Of a stretch of DNA of 64,000 nucleotides, positions 29,585-40,290 are shown piece after piece. The notes under the pieces were generated by a model. The model had not been told where the DNA came from. It made no database searches and saw nothing but the letters and a program-made list of their open reading frames with translations. Origin of the DNA: Agapetus fuscipes (taxonomy: Eukaryota > Arthropoda > Insecta > Trichoptera > Glossosomatidae). The position numbers and the translations under genes were made by a program. Each line of letters starts with the position of its first letter. Positions within the stretch are counted from its first letter, which is position 1. Location of the stretch: assembly GCA_951799405.1 (NCBI GenBank), contig OX637363.1:8060001-8124000 (forward strand). Reading direction: 5' to 3'.

Positions 29585-30020
29585 TGATATCTAATCTAAT
29601 CTAATCTAATCTAAGCTGCAAAGATATATATCATTTAATGGGGCTTCCACACGCTTGCCAACCCATCACAAGTCAAGCGCACAGTGTGTCGTCTAGAACA
29701 TGCTAGCTGGACAAAATTAGTCCATTAGACAAAATTTTGTCCAGCTACCATGTTCTAGACGACACACTGTGCGCTTGACTTGTGATGGGTTGGCAAGCGT
29801 GTGGAAGCCCCATAAGATTTATATTAAATACATTCCCACAAGCAGACATGTATAATTTCGCGCTAACACATGCCGCATGTGGACCTGCAATATAAAAACC
29901 CAATCTCAAATGAACATAAGCCCTGCAACTCTTACCGTCGTTCCCTGAAACAGGGGTGACATTGGCAAAGTGAACCATTTTTTTACAGTATGGGTGGTCA
30001 GCCGCATACCAACCTATCTA
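29585..30020 (-). mobile_element. LINE 3' tail split by a palindromic MITE
   Basis: TAATCTAATCTAATCTAAGC and ATATATATCATTTAA lie left of the MITE, and GATTTATATTAAATACATTC through GCCGCATACCAACCTATC right of it. Removing 29639-29812 plus one TAA restores the sequence seen in intact copies. Confidence 0.85.
29639..29812. mobile_element. Palindromic MITE (174 bp) with TAA target duplication
   Basis: TGGGGCTTCCACACGCTTGC begins an arm of about 79 bp that is inverted almost perfectly at the right; the loop is about 15 bp around TAGTCCATTAGAC. TAA flanks both ends (29636-29638, 29813-29815). The empty-site sequence is known from other LINE-tail copies, so the boundaries are certain. The TAA duplication fits a Harbinger-type transposase. 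Confidence 0.9.
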
Positions 30021-30045
30021 AATAATCTAAATAAATAAAAACTAA

Positions 30046-30286
30046 CGGTGCTATTCTTAGACATTTTAGTCGTCGGTTTAGCCCACGCTTTGACAAACAA
30101 ATGATGCATTTGTATGAAGACATGTCAAACCAAGATGGCCGCAAGTGGACAGCCGATTTTTTTTCATAAAAATATTACAAAATTCGGTAGGTAAGAATTA
30201 CCGTGCTGATGAAACTTCCAGCGCAGGCACCATTAGTTTGTCAAAGCGTGGGCTCAACCGACGACTTAAATGTCTATGTACCCGTT
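30046..30286. mobile_element. Composite MITE, diverged second copy
   Basis: CGGTGCTATTCTTAGACATT opens it; the right arm ends CGACTTAAATGTCTATGTAC and no longer matches over its last 12 bases. The interior again holds the central and right part of MITE F (AAGATGGCCGCAAG, GGTAGGTAAGAATTACC). Confidence 0.8.
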
Positions 30287-30295
30287 TATGTATTG

Positions 30296-30430
30296 TTACG
30301 AACTAAGGATTTGAAGCACCCACGCGCGGCTGAACAAGTACGCTAATGTGTAGAACAATCTGGGAGTAGTCCATGATGGTGGTAGTGCATAGAACGGCGT
30401 TCTGGTGTGAGCGAGAAATTGAAGAATGAT
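30296..30430 (+). mobile_element. Gypsy-type LTR 5' fragment
   Basis: TGTTACGAACTAAGG starts it; GTAGAACAATCTGGGAGTA and GCGTTCTGGTGTGAGCG correspond to CATCTGGAAGTA and ACGTTCTGGTGGGAG in the LTR piece at 33180-33440. Confidence 0.55.
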
Positions 30431-30848
30431 ATTTATTTATTTCAACGACACATTGTGCCTTTTACATACATACTTAAAAAAAAACCTTAAGAACAAAGAA
30501 GAGAAAAAACAAAAGTAAATAAACAAGCAAAAAAAGGCAACACAAATATACATGAGAGCTACAATTTAAAAGCAATCTGGGATAAAAAAGTATACAACAA
30601 AATGATAAATTACATAAGTATAAATCCCATAAAAATAAAGAGAAGAAAAGAAAAACAAAAGAAAAGATATGTAAATAAGAAATTAAAAAACTAAAATGTA
30701 TGCTCCCTATAGACTCCCGAATCGTTCAACCGATTGTAATCAAAATTTAAGGAAACATGTAAAACATTCTCAGAATGGTTCTTGTGAAGTTCTGAAAAAC
30801 CCCTTAGTTTGTAGTGTATTTTTGTCTTGAATAAGCGATTTAGGTTTA
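30431..30848. other. Possible LINE 3' UTR, antisense; no gene
   Basis: TATTTATTTATTTCAACGAC followed by ACATTGTGCC resembles, on the minus strand, the end of a jockey/CR1-group LINE with an AATAAA-rich tail. An A-rich stretch follows. No coding part remains. Confidence 0.35.
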
Positions 30849-31010
30849 CACGGTCGGCTGATGATGCTGGAGAGATGTTTTCCGGGATCTGTTGCCGTCG
30901 TCTATTGAAACTGGAGCTTCCGGACGTTTTGCCCATGTCTACGATGGGCTTCTTCCGCGTGAAGTGTGATAATGAAGATGATTTTGATGAAAACTGTGAT
31001 GAAGAAGTCG
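30849..31010 (-). repeat. Dispersed repeat E (copy 3), core mutated
   Basis: Same 150-bp family as 16938-17095, but on the minus strand the boxes read CGGAAGA and CAAAAC, so two hammerhead core positions are lost. The stem GCCCAT/ATGGGC is intact. TGATGCTGGAGAGATGTTTT lies in the flank. Confidence 0.5.
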
Positions 31011-31587
31011 TATGTGATACCATAGGAGGACTTGATTGGAAGTTCTTTTCCAAGATCTACAAGCGTTGCACCAACTAATACTAGGCCATCGACTGAATAC
31101 AAAGTACGTATTTTTGAAGATTGAAAGTTTTTCACCAAAATCATCACCAAAATTTATACAAAAATATTTTGCCCATCTGTGCCCCATTTGCACACTCAAA
31201 ATTCATAAAACAAAATTATTAAAAATTGACAATGAGGCTGGCTACCTTTTGTCGTACCTTTTCAGGTGTTGGCAAACTTTTAAGTGGCAGAACAAAGAGT
31301 TAGGGATATTGCGGCGCTCTCTCTTCTTCCCCGCTCGCAACTTTTGCCACAAATCATCTCCCCGGGGTGCCGGAGGGCTATTGGATCCAGGTTACAGGTG
31401 CCTTTGTTCTGGGACACCATTATTGAAGATGAAAAGATTGGTTTATATTGGAAATCTCTGAATTCCGACTTACAATGAAGTTATTACGTTCTACATATTT
31501 TAGCATCTTTTCATTTGGCGATCATATAAACATGACGTAAAGAAATTTGAATAGAGGTAATGTTTATTTGCCGTATTTAATTATAAT
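31011..31587. other. No gene recognised
   Basis: Open frames of 141 and 64 codons overlap at 31036-31478. The peptide (LQVPLFWDTII and surroundings) resembles nothing I can name and has no adjoining repeat. It is the best place in the window to look for a host exon, but the support is weak. Confidence 0.35.
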
Positions 31588-31975
31588 AATCTATATTCTA
31601 AATTGCAAGGATATATTCATTTAAAGCTCTCAGATGTATGCCCACAAACAAACACTTGCAGTTCGCGATTACAAATGCTGAATGTGTACTTACAAATAAA
31701 ATCCAAACCTCAAATGAACATAAGCCCTACAACTTTTGCCGACCTTCCCTGACACAGGGGTGACATTGGCAAAGTGAACCATTTTTTACAGTATGGTTGG
31801 TCAGCCTTATACCAACTTATAAGTCAAGGAATACGAATAATAAATAACATTTAAGTATAAAAAAGAACAATATCTTAAAAAGAAATCTATACAAAAAAAG
31901 TCAGTATTTTCCTATACAAAAATTTAGCAAATTAATTAATAAACCAACATTACAAATCAACACTGCAGATTACTA
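31588..31975 (-). mobile_element. LINE 3' tail plus upstream UTR, antisense
   Basis: Tail 31588-31830 (TTGCAAGGATATATTCATTT ... AACTTATAAGTCAAGGAA), then ATACGAATAATAAATAACAT and CATTACAAATCAACACTGCA match the UTR of the LINE at 9245-9788. It stops just at the LINE stop-codon region. Confidence 0.8.
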
Positions 31976-32094
31976 ATTACAAAATTTAGATAGTTATAAT
32001 TAATTACAAAAAACAAGATTCTGTATACAATTTCAACTGATCTGAAATGATTTTAATCTTTAGAGGACTAAGGTTCGCAATGTAATAATAATAA

Positions 32095-32335
32095 TAATAA
32101 TCTATAATCTAAGTTGCGAAGCTGTATTAACATTCAAAATTCATATCAAATGTATGCCCACAAACAGGCGTATGTTCTCGCTTACAAATGTAAATGTGTA
32201 CTTACAAATTTAAAAAAAACAAACCTCAAACGAACATAAGCCCTGCAATTTTTGCAGACCTTCCCTGAAACAGGCGCGACATTGGCAAAGTAAACCATTT
32301 TTGATACCACCCTATAAGTTAAGGAATTGTAAAAA
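32095..32335 (-). mobile_element. LINE 3' tail, antisense, after an AAT run
   Basis: An (ATA)n run at 32083-32100 precedes TCTATAATCTAAGTTGC. Internal blocks TGTATGCCCACAAACAGGC and TTCCCTGAAACAGGCGCGAC follow. Confidence 0.75.
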
Positions 32336-32374
32336 TGCTCTAGCGCAGTTATTTTAAGATGTGCTAATACAAAT

Positions 32375-32582
32375 CAATGGTTTACTTTGCCATTGTCACC
32401 CCTGTTTCAGGGAAGGTCTGTCAAAGTTGCAGGGCTTATGTTTATTTTAGATTTTGATCTTTTTTGTATAACTGCACTCGCAGCATGTGTGAGCGCAAAC
32501 CTAAGCGTGTCTTCTTGAGGGCATTCATTTAATATGAATTTAAAATGTAAATATATCTTTGCAACTTAGATTATAGATTATA
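32375..32582 (+). mobile_element. LINE 3' tail, sense
   Basis: ATGGTTTACTTTGCCATTG, CCCCTGTTTCAGGGAAGG, GCAACTTAGATTATAGATTA. With 32095-32335 it makes an outward-facing inverted pair separated by about 40 bp. Confidence 0.75.
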
Positions 32583-32689
32583 CTACCCACAATTGAAATG
32601 CATTGCACGTCTCTGACTACTGTAAGCAAAAACTTAAATATGTTTGCTTATTTTGTGCATTGAGTATGACCATTTTAATGTATATATAC

Positions 32690-32772
32690 TGTCACGAACT
32701 TGAAATACGTACGTGCGCCAGGGTCGTGCATCTCATAAAGATCAAAAGTTCTAGCCGAACTTCAATCTGTTG
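32690..32772 (+). mobile_element. Gypsy-type LTR 5' fragment
   Basis: TGTCACGAACTTGAAATACG resembles the LTR start at 13907. It is cut off by the LINE tail that begins at 32775. Confidence 0.45.
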
Positions 32773-32774
32773 AT

Positions 32775-33035
32775 AAATCTAATCCAATCTAAATTGAAAA
32801 GATACGTAATATTGGGGATTCAAATTTTAATAATGCATTTCCACAAGCAGACACGTATAAGCTCGCGCTTAAACATGCCACACGTGGACTTACAATCTGA
32901 AAACCCAAATCTCAAATGGACATATACCCGGCGACTCTTATCGACCTTCCCTGGAACAGGGGTAACATTAGCAAAGTGAACCATTTTCTACAGCATGGAT
33001 GGTCAGCCACATTCCAACCTATAAGTTAAGGAACT
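32775..33035 (-). mobile_element. LINE 3' tail, antisense
   Basis: AATCTAATCCAATCTAAATT to CCAACCTATAAGTTAAGGAA. TTCCACAAGCAGACACG and CATGCCACACGTGGAC keep part of the second hairpin. Confidence 0.8.
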
Positions 33036-33179
33036 AAAAAATGATGGTAAAATAAATAAAGTCGATGTATTTGGGAAAGTTAAAGAGAGAAATGTTGTCA
33101 TGTTGACCTGTGACTAAAACTTGCTTTTGAAAGTTGAAAAAAAGTTGCCTAACTATTTTCCAAAATCAATGATCGCCCC

Positions 33180-33704
33180 TGACGTGCGCCTGTACACGCA
33201 TACATTGTATGAAGAACTATGAAATCAAAGTGCCTACGCACACCTATACATGTGAGGTAGAACCATCTGGAAGTACTGCGTGATTGTGTTAGTGCATAAC
33301 GTTCTGGTGGGAGAATAATCTAGAGAACACAAGAAAGACCCCTCTGGTACCCCATATTATAAGGGACTGAAATGGTACGGAGAGTCAGTCGCATAGAGCA
33401 AGTTACCTTTGAAATACCAACAAACAGTGATTGTAAAATTGTGAACTACTGTAACTGTAACTGTAACTCTGTCGCCATTCCGCTAGGGGTGGCCAGAGCC
33501 TCTGCAGAGTTGCCTCCATTTTTTACTATCCCGGCATACCTATTTCAATTCCTTCATATCCATCACCTTTTTAATGCATTTTCTTCTTTTACGCTCACTT
33601 TGTATATCCCATTCTTTCACAATCTACTCATTGTGTGAAATAAATTCTGTAAAAATAAATTATTATATTTTATTAAAAAAAGAGAACCCAGCAAAAAAGT
33701 AACA
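33180..33704 (+). mobile_element. Gypsy-type LTR fragment interrupted by a LINE
   Basis: GAACCATCTGGAAGTACTGC, ACGTTCTGGTGGGAGAATAA and GGAGAGTCAGTCGC lie left of the LINE scrap. AAATAAATTCTGTAAAAATA and AGAACCCAGCAAAAAAGTAACA lie right of it and resemble the AATAAA...AACCCAAC end of the 13.9-kb LTR. Confidence 0.5.
33443..33640 (-). pseudogene. LINE 3' fragment with GTTACA tail
   Basis: The minus strand carries degraded WDIQSERKRRKCI..VM..EEIEIGM coding, CTGGCCACCCCTAGCGG, and a (GTTACA)n end (33443-33470 as TGTAAC repeats). It is inserted into an LTR. Confidence 0.65.
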
Positions 33705-34127
33705 GTACGTTTCTGCAACTTAAATTGCCGATTGCGATGCAGTATTTTTTTTAGTACGTCTCTGAATACCGAATAATTCACAGATTTTCTCACGTTTCAA
33801 GGACAGATTAATCTTAAACACGCCTTGAATGCGTGTTGATCTTCTCACCATCTGCTTTGAATAATGTTTGACTTCCAGCACCACACGTGTATACTTCAAG
33901 TTTAAACTTAACATTGAAAAATGTATGAAAGCTTAATCAGCGCCTCTCTAGAGCGTTTTAATTTCGGTACACATTTACTAAAACTTTACTTGAGATCACC
34001 GGAAGTCCATGTTTCCTTTAATTGTTGAAAATTCCTTAAGCGCAAAAATAATTACAGGACTTCCATCTTGTGCCTGGTTTGATACAAAGATACATGGAAA
34101 CAGATAGGTATATTGTAATTACAAGGA
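33705..34127. other. No gene recognised
   Basis: A 64-codon minus frame contains RRSTRIQGVFKINLSLK, which matches no domain known to me. Confidence 0.4.
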
Positions 34128-34520
34128 CCGAAAAAAATGGCGGTTGATCTGTATTTTTTTTCACCTTTTTATAGAATATGTTTTGTAGGTTTTAATTTTT
34201 ACTGTTTAATTGTTTAGTGTTGTTTTTTTTTTTTAAATACGAGTACTTAAATGTAATTAATTGTTTGTATTACTTGACTTATAGGTTGAAATGAGGCTGA
34301 CCACCTATCCTGTAAAAAAATGTTCACTTAGCCAATGTCACTCCTGTTTCAGGGAAGGTCGGCAAGAGTTGCAGGGCTTATGTTCATTTGAGATTGGGTT
34401 TTTTATACTATAGGGCCACATGCGGCATGTGTGAGCGCGAAATTATTCGTGTCTGCTTGTGGAAATGCATTTGATGTGAATCTCAAATGATACATATCTT
34501 TGCAGCGTAGATTTAAATTT
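34128..34520 (+). mobile_element. LINE 3' UTR and tail, 5'-truncated near the stop codon
   Basis: CGAAAAAAATGGCGGTTGAT (end of coding), a T-rich UTR with TTTTTACTGTTTAATTG, then the tail from TACTTGACTTATAGGTTG to TTTGCAGCGTAGATTT. The hairpin CACATGCGGCATGTG is perfect. Confidence 0.8.
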
Positions 34521-34877
34521 TAAGAGATATCGTTAAAATCAATACAGTTCCAAAAATATAAAAAAATAAAGGCATTTATTGGCATTCCTATGAATGTTGT
34601 TTTACGATGTTGTACGATTTTTTTATGTCACAAGCGCTTTTAGGACAAAAGAGACTAAAATCTTGTCGGTTACACCAAAACCATACTTCGAAAACGAAGT
34701 TGTTTGCTTGGACATAAACAACAACAAAAAATCATCTTAAAGCTATGGGAGTTAGCGCATTTGAAAGAGCGGAAATTTTTAAGTAAGATAGCATTCATAA
34801 CTCATTTTTGACCAAAACGTCGCTTATATATACATTCTTTTAACCGTAGATATGGAGTATACACTATGACTATACAC

Positions 34878-36263
34878 CAGAGGCGGTTCGCCAATAACGT
34901 GCAGCCGTTCAATGCACTGCCTAGATTTTATAAAAAAAAAAATAGCAAAAAAATGTATATCCTTTTAAAAAAATTATGTTGTGTGGAAGTTGTTTTGAAA
35001 GATCGCTGAAGTAAAAATCAATAATAAATAAGTACCGACTTAATTTTATGGAGCGCTCGCGAAACACAAAGGCGCCGTACATAACACATGATATTATAGT
35101 TTGGGTACCTATACCTACTCATCGTGCAAAATCCAAAGTGAACTGAGGATTTAAAAAAAATTCATACATATTATGTGGTTGCTCCAAATCCGTGCCATAG
35201 AGCGAGAAAGCAGATAAAACATTACCATTTCATCAAGCTAGACAAAGACGCAAAACGGTGGTTTGGTGCAGCGCCGAAATATTATAAAATATTCGACTTG
35301 CCTTGGACACAATGAATCCTCACAATTTAGTCCTGAAGCATTTTTAAGAAAACAATGTTTGTTGATTGAAAATAATATTGAAATCTCGGTGACTCACTTC
35401 CATTCCGTTGTTAGTTGACATGTAAACGTACTGTTGCCGGTTCTGTCTGTATTTAGCGTGAATATTTTCAAAGTTATCGTGGTTATCGTGAATTTATTAC
35501 AATTTTGTTTTTAATTAATTTTCTGACGATGAATTTGACTTTATCAAGAAAAATCGTAGTTTTTTCGATCATTTTTATTTATAAAAAGTTGTTATCTTCC
35601 TAGATCATAATTCAAAATTATTCAACAATGTAAAGCTAAGTGTAAAAAAGTGAATAGGGTATTTAAAAAGAATATTATTTGAAAGCATCTTGTCTGTGTG
35701 GTTGTGAATGATTAATTATAATTTTTTCTGCTTCCCGTGTCTTATTATCGGTGGTGAAAAATCTTGGAGTGAAAAGGTGTTGTCAAATGTAGATCTCGCT
35801 CACCTTACTAACAAAGTTAAAAAGCATGCACTTTTGCAAACTTATGTGCATTGAGCGTGTAATGCATTTAAATTAATTAGGTCAAACAGATATTCGACAA
35901 TTGCTTGTGATGTTGGTTGTAGAGAATCAATTAAAATGTTTAATGACAAAGTGCGTCAGAGCAGATTATAGAATTATTGTTTGTGTTCAATTTTGTGCTG
36001 CATTTGAGTTGGCATTGAGGCTTTCGCTCAAATGAAGAAGCGAAGTATGGATTTACATTTCAAATAACTGCAAGTAGGTATTTGCTCATTTATTTCTTAT
36101 GCAACAAAACGGGTGCAGGTAAGTACTCTTGTACCTAAATAAACCATTATATTATATGTATGTATTTTTTGCAATTGCATTCCAAGCAAAATGGAAAATT
36201 AAAGAAAAATTGAAATTGCAGAAATTTTGAACTGCTAACATTTTTATTGAGGAGCCGCCTCTG
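34878..36263. mobile_element. hAT-type non-autonomous transposon with 8-bp target duplication
   Basis: The left end CAGAGGCGGTTCGCCAATAA and the right end, reverse-complemented CAGAGGCGGCTCCTCAATAA, are inverted repeats of about 20 bp. CTATACAC is duplicated perfectly outside (34870-34877 and 36264-36271). Eight-base duplications and CAGNGGCGG ends are hallmarks of hAT (Tip100-like) elements. No frame above 60 codons lies between about 33920 and 36150, so it depends on a transposase elsewhere. Similar ends (CAGTGGCGGCTCTTCATTA) occur at 63596. Confidence 0.85.
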
Positions 36264-36539
36264 CTATACACGTATACTTCGTCTGGATCATTCTCGATCT
36301 TTCCCTTCGGGTCAACGAAACCGAGATCGTCCCCGCCTACGCTCGGTAGGTCTATATGCATTCAGCGGTCCGCCATTTAATATCTGGTCGGTAAAACTTA
36401 AACGATTTTAATTATTATTGCAGCTTGGAAGTGTTTATGACGTCCCAGTGGATACCGTCTCGCCGGAAAGACGCCCTGATCAAATAAAGAAGGACCAAGG
36501 TTTTTTGTTGTTGCTACCTTTGTCAAAGAACTGTGATTT

Positions 36540-36830
36540 ATAATCTGTAATCTAAGGTACAAACGTATGAATCTATAATCCAAGTTGCAAGGATATATTA
36601 ACATTCAAGGCTGATATCAAATGCATGCCCACAAACAAACACGTGGAAGTTCGCGCTTACAAATGCTGAATGTGAAAATCCAAATCTTAAATGAATATAC
36701 ATCCTGTTACTTATGTCGACCTTCCCTGGAACAGGGGTAACATTGGCAGTATTTGAAATCGATATTAATTGCAACCTCTTATGCAGAAACGTGTAATTTT
36801 GTGCTTAAAAATTCTGCATTTGAACTAAAA
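36540..36830 (-). mobile_element. Two LINE tail pieces, antisense
   Basis: 36560-36750 is a second-subfamily copy with a 25-bp internal deletion after GCTGAATGTG. 36751-36830 is a separate scrap of the other subfamily (AATTGCAACCTCTTATGCAG, AAATTCTGCATTTGAAC). Confidence 0.65.
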
Positions 36831-38015
36831 TTAAAAACTGAATTCTCGAAACTTATTGCTGAACTTATTACTGAACTCTCGAAAATTAAAAACTGAATTC
36901 TGAACAAACTAAAACCTAACTGCCTTTCATCTCGCAATTTTTATGTCATTTATGTTTTTATCTGAAAATACTTTCGACTACCTTATATTCCAATTAATTA
37001 AACTTGCGCACCTTAAGACCGTTCCGTAATTAATAACGCTTAAATCTCGTCGCCTTAAAAATAATTGTAGTTCATACTACCTCATCTCTGATCGCGTAAA
37101 CGTAAAATAAATACTCGTTATAATCTTAAGAAAAGGGTAGAAATGTATGAGAGGTACACTCCCAAAAAGTACTTGGGTTTCTTCCACAAAAGTAGCGGGT
37201 GAAATGGTAAAAAAAAAAATTACACAACGTTCTATTTCACAACCTATGACACAACGAGGCGTCCTACCCTTAGCTAGATGATCACATAATAATTGGCCAA
37301 AAATAATTACTACCTCGGTTGGGGTAGATTTCTCTTCCAGCAACTGAAACTGAAGGTTGGAAAAGAATCGAAGCAGCCTAGTGCTATTCCTTCAGAGAAG
37401 GTTTGTTGCACTTGAATCCTGGTGACTCCAGGGTATTCTTCTGCACATTCGATCGCTCCACTTCTTCCGGAGGAGGTAACAATCCACTCTTTCTCTTCTC
37501 TTTTCATTTGTTCCTTTCGTTCATCCCGCCTCCTTCTTCGGCAGGGGGGGGAACATTACAGTACTTAATAATATTTGCATATATTTGTTCCTCCAAAAGA
37601 GACTGCTCAGACATCCTGCTATTGCAGCAGCTCTGGTGGTCTGGAATAATATGTATCCCATTTTAGAAAAAATATTCCAGACTTCCGTTTTTGTTTCTAG
37701 ACGCCTCATTTGTTAGAGGTTGTGTATCAGGAGTCAAGCGCAAGGAAGGAGATATTTAATAAGACCTCTATTGGTTTGTAGGTACGTGATGTCTTGGCGG
37801 TTTCTCCACCTCCTATGTACTCTTGCGCCCCTGCTCCTGTCCCCAGGAGTAACCTTGATTTATACGGCCAATTACTTGGATATTATACTGTTCATGGTAC
37901 CTTGTTAGCACAATGGTAGACTAGAAGCATCTTGAACCTTATATAACTTACATAGGTTGAAGTAAAATATTATGACGTCATATACCTGTTTGTACTACAG
38001 CATATTCTTCTTTTA
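36831..38015. other. No gene recognised
   Basis: The region 37310-37560 is C-rich with overlapping frames on both strands (65-88 codons), none with a domain I recognise. CTGAACTCTCGAAAATTAAA-type repeats lie at 36830-36900. Confidence 0.4.
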
Positions 38016-38019
38016 CCTC

Positions 38020-38485
38020 TTCTATAGAAGTAAAGCATGGACAGTGAATGATAGCGAAATGAATAAAGTATGTACGGTGGAAATGAAGAATTTGAGATAC
38101 ATGACGGGGAAAACTTTGAAGGATAGGGTTAGGAATGAATGGGTAGAAGAAAGAATGTAAGTTTAAAGAGAATGTGAAAGTTAAGGAACAAAATAATGTA
38201 ATGAGATGGTTTGGGCATGTGGAAAGAATGTATGATGATAGACTGACAAAGTATGTAAACAAAGAAAGTGTGAAAGGAAAAAGAGGGAAGGGACGACCGA
38301 GAAAAGTATGGAGTGATCAGATTGAGGAGATTGTGAAAGAATGGGGTATACAAAGTGAGCGTAAAAGAAGAAAATGCATGAAAAACGTGATGGATATGAA
38401 TGAATTGAAAGAGGTATGTAAGGATAGGAAAACAATTAAGGCAGCTCTGCAGTGGCTCTGGCCGAAATGGTTACAGAGTTACAGT
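38020..38485 (+). pseudogene. GRGRPRK-type LINE C-terminal fragment, diverged lineage
   Basis: SKAWTVNDSEMNKVCTVEMKNLRYMTGKTLKDRVRNEW, a frameshift near 38155, then MRWFGHVERMYDDRLTKYVNKESVKGKRGKGRPRKVW and RRKCMKNVMDMNELKEVCKDRK. The end GCCGAAATGGTTACAGAGTT places it in the GTTACA-tailed group. Confidence 0.75.
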
Positions 38486-38809
38486 TTTAATATTGTTTAT
38501 TCTTATACATTTTCCTCGAATCTCAAAATTTTAACATTAATTTAATAAATACGTACATTTCATCATGAAATAATTCAGAATAGCATGGCTGCTGAAGCCG
38601 CAGATTTTCCCTCATAAATAAGGCTTTATGCTTTATGTTATAAGCCTTCTAGTCCCCTCAACCCTATTCCATTCAACGTGGAATATTGTGGAAGGATCTG
38701 GAAGATTCTGGAAGGGAATATTCAGCGCACAAAGACATCCATTAGGATAAATCGACACAACCAAGGCAAGATTTGCAACTTATGTTGAAAGAGTTGAGGA
38801 CAGTGATGG
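38486..38809. other. No gene recognised
   Basis: GGAATATTGTGGAAGGATCT with GGAAGATTCTGGAAGGG is a short local repeat; nothing else is seen. Confidence 0.4.
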
Positions 38810-40060
38810 TATACATTTTTACTTTCTTGCTATAGCCGAAGGCTATAAAGAAAGTTATGATTTGGTGTGAAAAAAAATTTTCGAGGTTTTCACGGAAATG
38901 AGTTGTCCTGGTGCAGGACATGCCAAAAAACACTATCTTTCAAAAACGTCCGTCTGTATGTATGTATGTATGTATGTATGTATGTATGTATGTATGTATG
39001 TATGTATGTGTGTGTGTCACTTTCCAAAGTATAAGACCTAGAGATACCAAATTTTGGCTACATCAACTTTTTTGGACATGTATTAAGTATGAATAACATG
39101 GCATTACACCAACTTGAAAATTCAAGATGGCTGCCGTACAAACAAAACATAAAATTGCACTTTTCTCAAAAACGACTCCAAGAATTTTTCTTAAATTTTC
39201 AGAGTTGCCACTAATTAATTTTTAAATTAATAAATTAGTTATGGCAACACTCTTTCTAATCTGTGTCTATGGGCTGCCATATGAAAAAAACAAACAATTG
39301 TGATTTTCTCGAAAGTTAAGGGGTTAAAAAAAATATAATGTTCTACAATATTATGGACAACATAAATTTCTACAAATTAAGAAAAAAAATTTTTTGAAAA
39401 AATAAATATGAAGCACCGTTTACACGACCTGAAATTTTAAATCGAAAATATTACAAAAACCTATTAAAATGCAAGATATTTAAATTTGTTTTAGATTTGA
39501 TAGAAAGAACAAGCTTATCACTTTAATTCGTAATCATTTTTTTTTACTTTTTTGAAAATTCAAGATGGCTTCCGAAGAGCTGAAAATTTAAAATGCGATT
39601 TTCTCAAAAACGGCTCCGACGATTTTTCTTAAATTTTTTGTGAATCCATTTTTATATGAGTGCTATCTAATAATTATAATCATTTCTTCATCATAATCTC
39701 GGTTTAGGGAGTTGCCATATAAAAGAAAAAAATAATGGAAAAATTCTCGGCAGTTAGAGGGTTAATAAAAAAATAATTTAGTACAAATGTAAAATAATAA
39801 TAATAAACTATATATTGCCATCATTATTTTTTCCAAAAAAAGAATCAAAAGTATAGCCGCCATACAAAGTGAAAATTTTCCATACAAAATGTATTAGCAA
39901 TTTTCTTGGTAGTCAAAGGGTTAAAAATAGATAAAAGGCTGCGATTCTTAAAATTTTATAAATACCAATAATAATCAGTCGTTACTTTTTCAAAATATAA
40001 CTAAAAAGTTTACCCACCATACAAAGTACTAGTTTGCATACAGAAGGGTTCAATGACCAT
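38810..40060. repeat. Internally repetitive element with (TATG)n microsatellite
   Basis: After CTATAGCCGAAGGCTATAAAG (a perfect short hairpin) and a (TATG)n run of about 14 units at 38951-39009, the sequence holds two or three degenerate repeats of about 430 bp. Each has TTCAAGATGGC, then a TTTTCTCAAAAACG box with TTTTTCTTAAATTTT, then a TTCTCG/TTGG...AGGGGTTAAAAA-type box (39110, 39545 and partly 39840). I do not recognise the family. Confidence 0.6.
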
Positions 40061-40064
40061 CTAT

Positions 40065-40290
40065 AATAATCCAGAATATAAGTTGCACTGAAATATAAAC
40101 ATTCAAAACTAATATGAAATTCATGCCCACAAACAGGTACGTGTAAGTTCGCGCTTACGAATGCTGAATTTGTACTTTTAAACAACAAATTAAAACCAAA
40201 TCTCAAATGAACATAAAACCTGCAACTCTTGCCGATCTTCCTTGAAACAGGGGTGACATTGACAAAGTGAATTATTTTTTACACTTTGGG
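40065..40290 (-). mobile_element. LINE 3' tail, antisense
   Basis: AATCCAGAATATAAGTTGC, TCATGCCCACAAACAGGTAC, TTCCTTGAAACAGGGGTGAC, GTGAATTATTTTTTACAC. The head beyond TTTGGGAGG is replaced by the LINE pseudogene that follows. Confidence 0.75.

Noticed and set aside
31036..31461. 141-codon frame as a possible host exon
   Set aside because: No domain, splice context or conservation can be shown from sequence alone; kept only as a weak lead in the feature note.
38911..39096. 61-codon frame with a Cys-Met-Tyr-Val repeat
   Set aside because: It is a translation of the TATG microsatellite.
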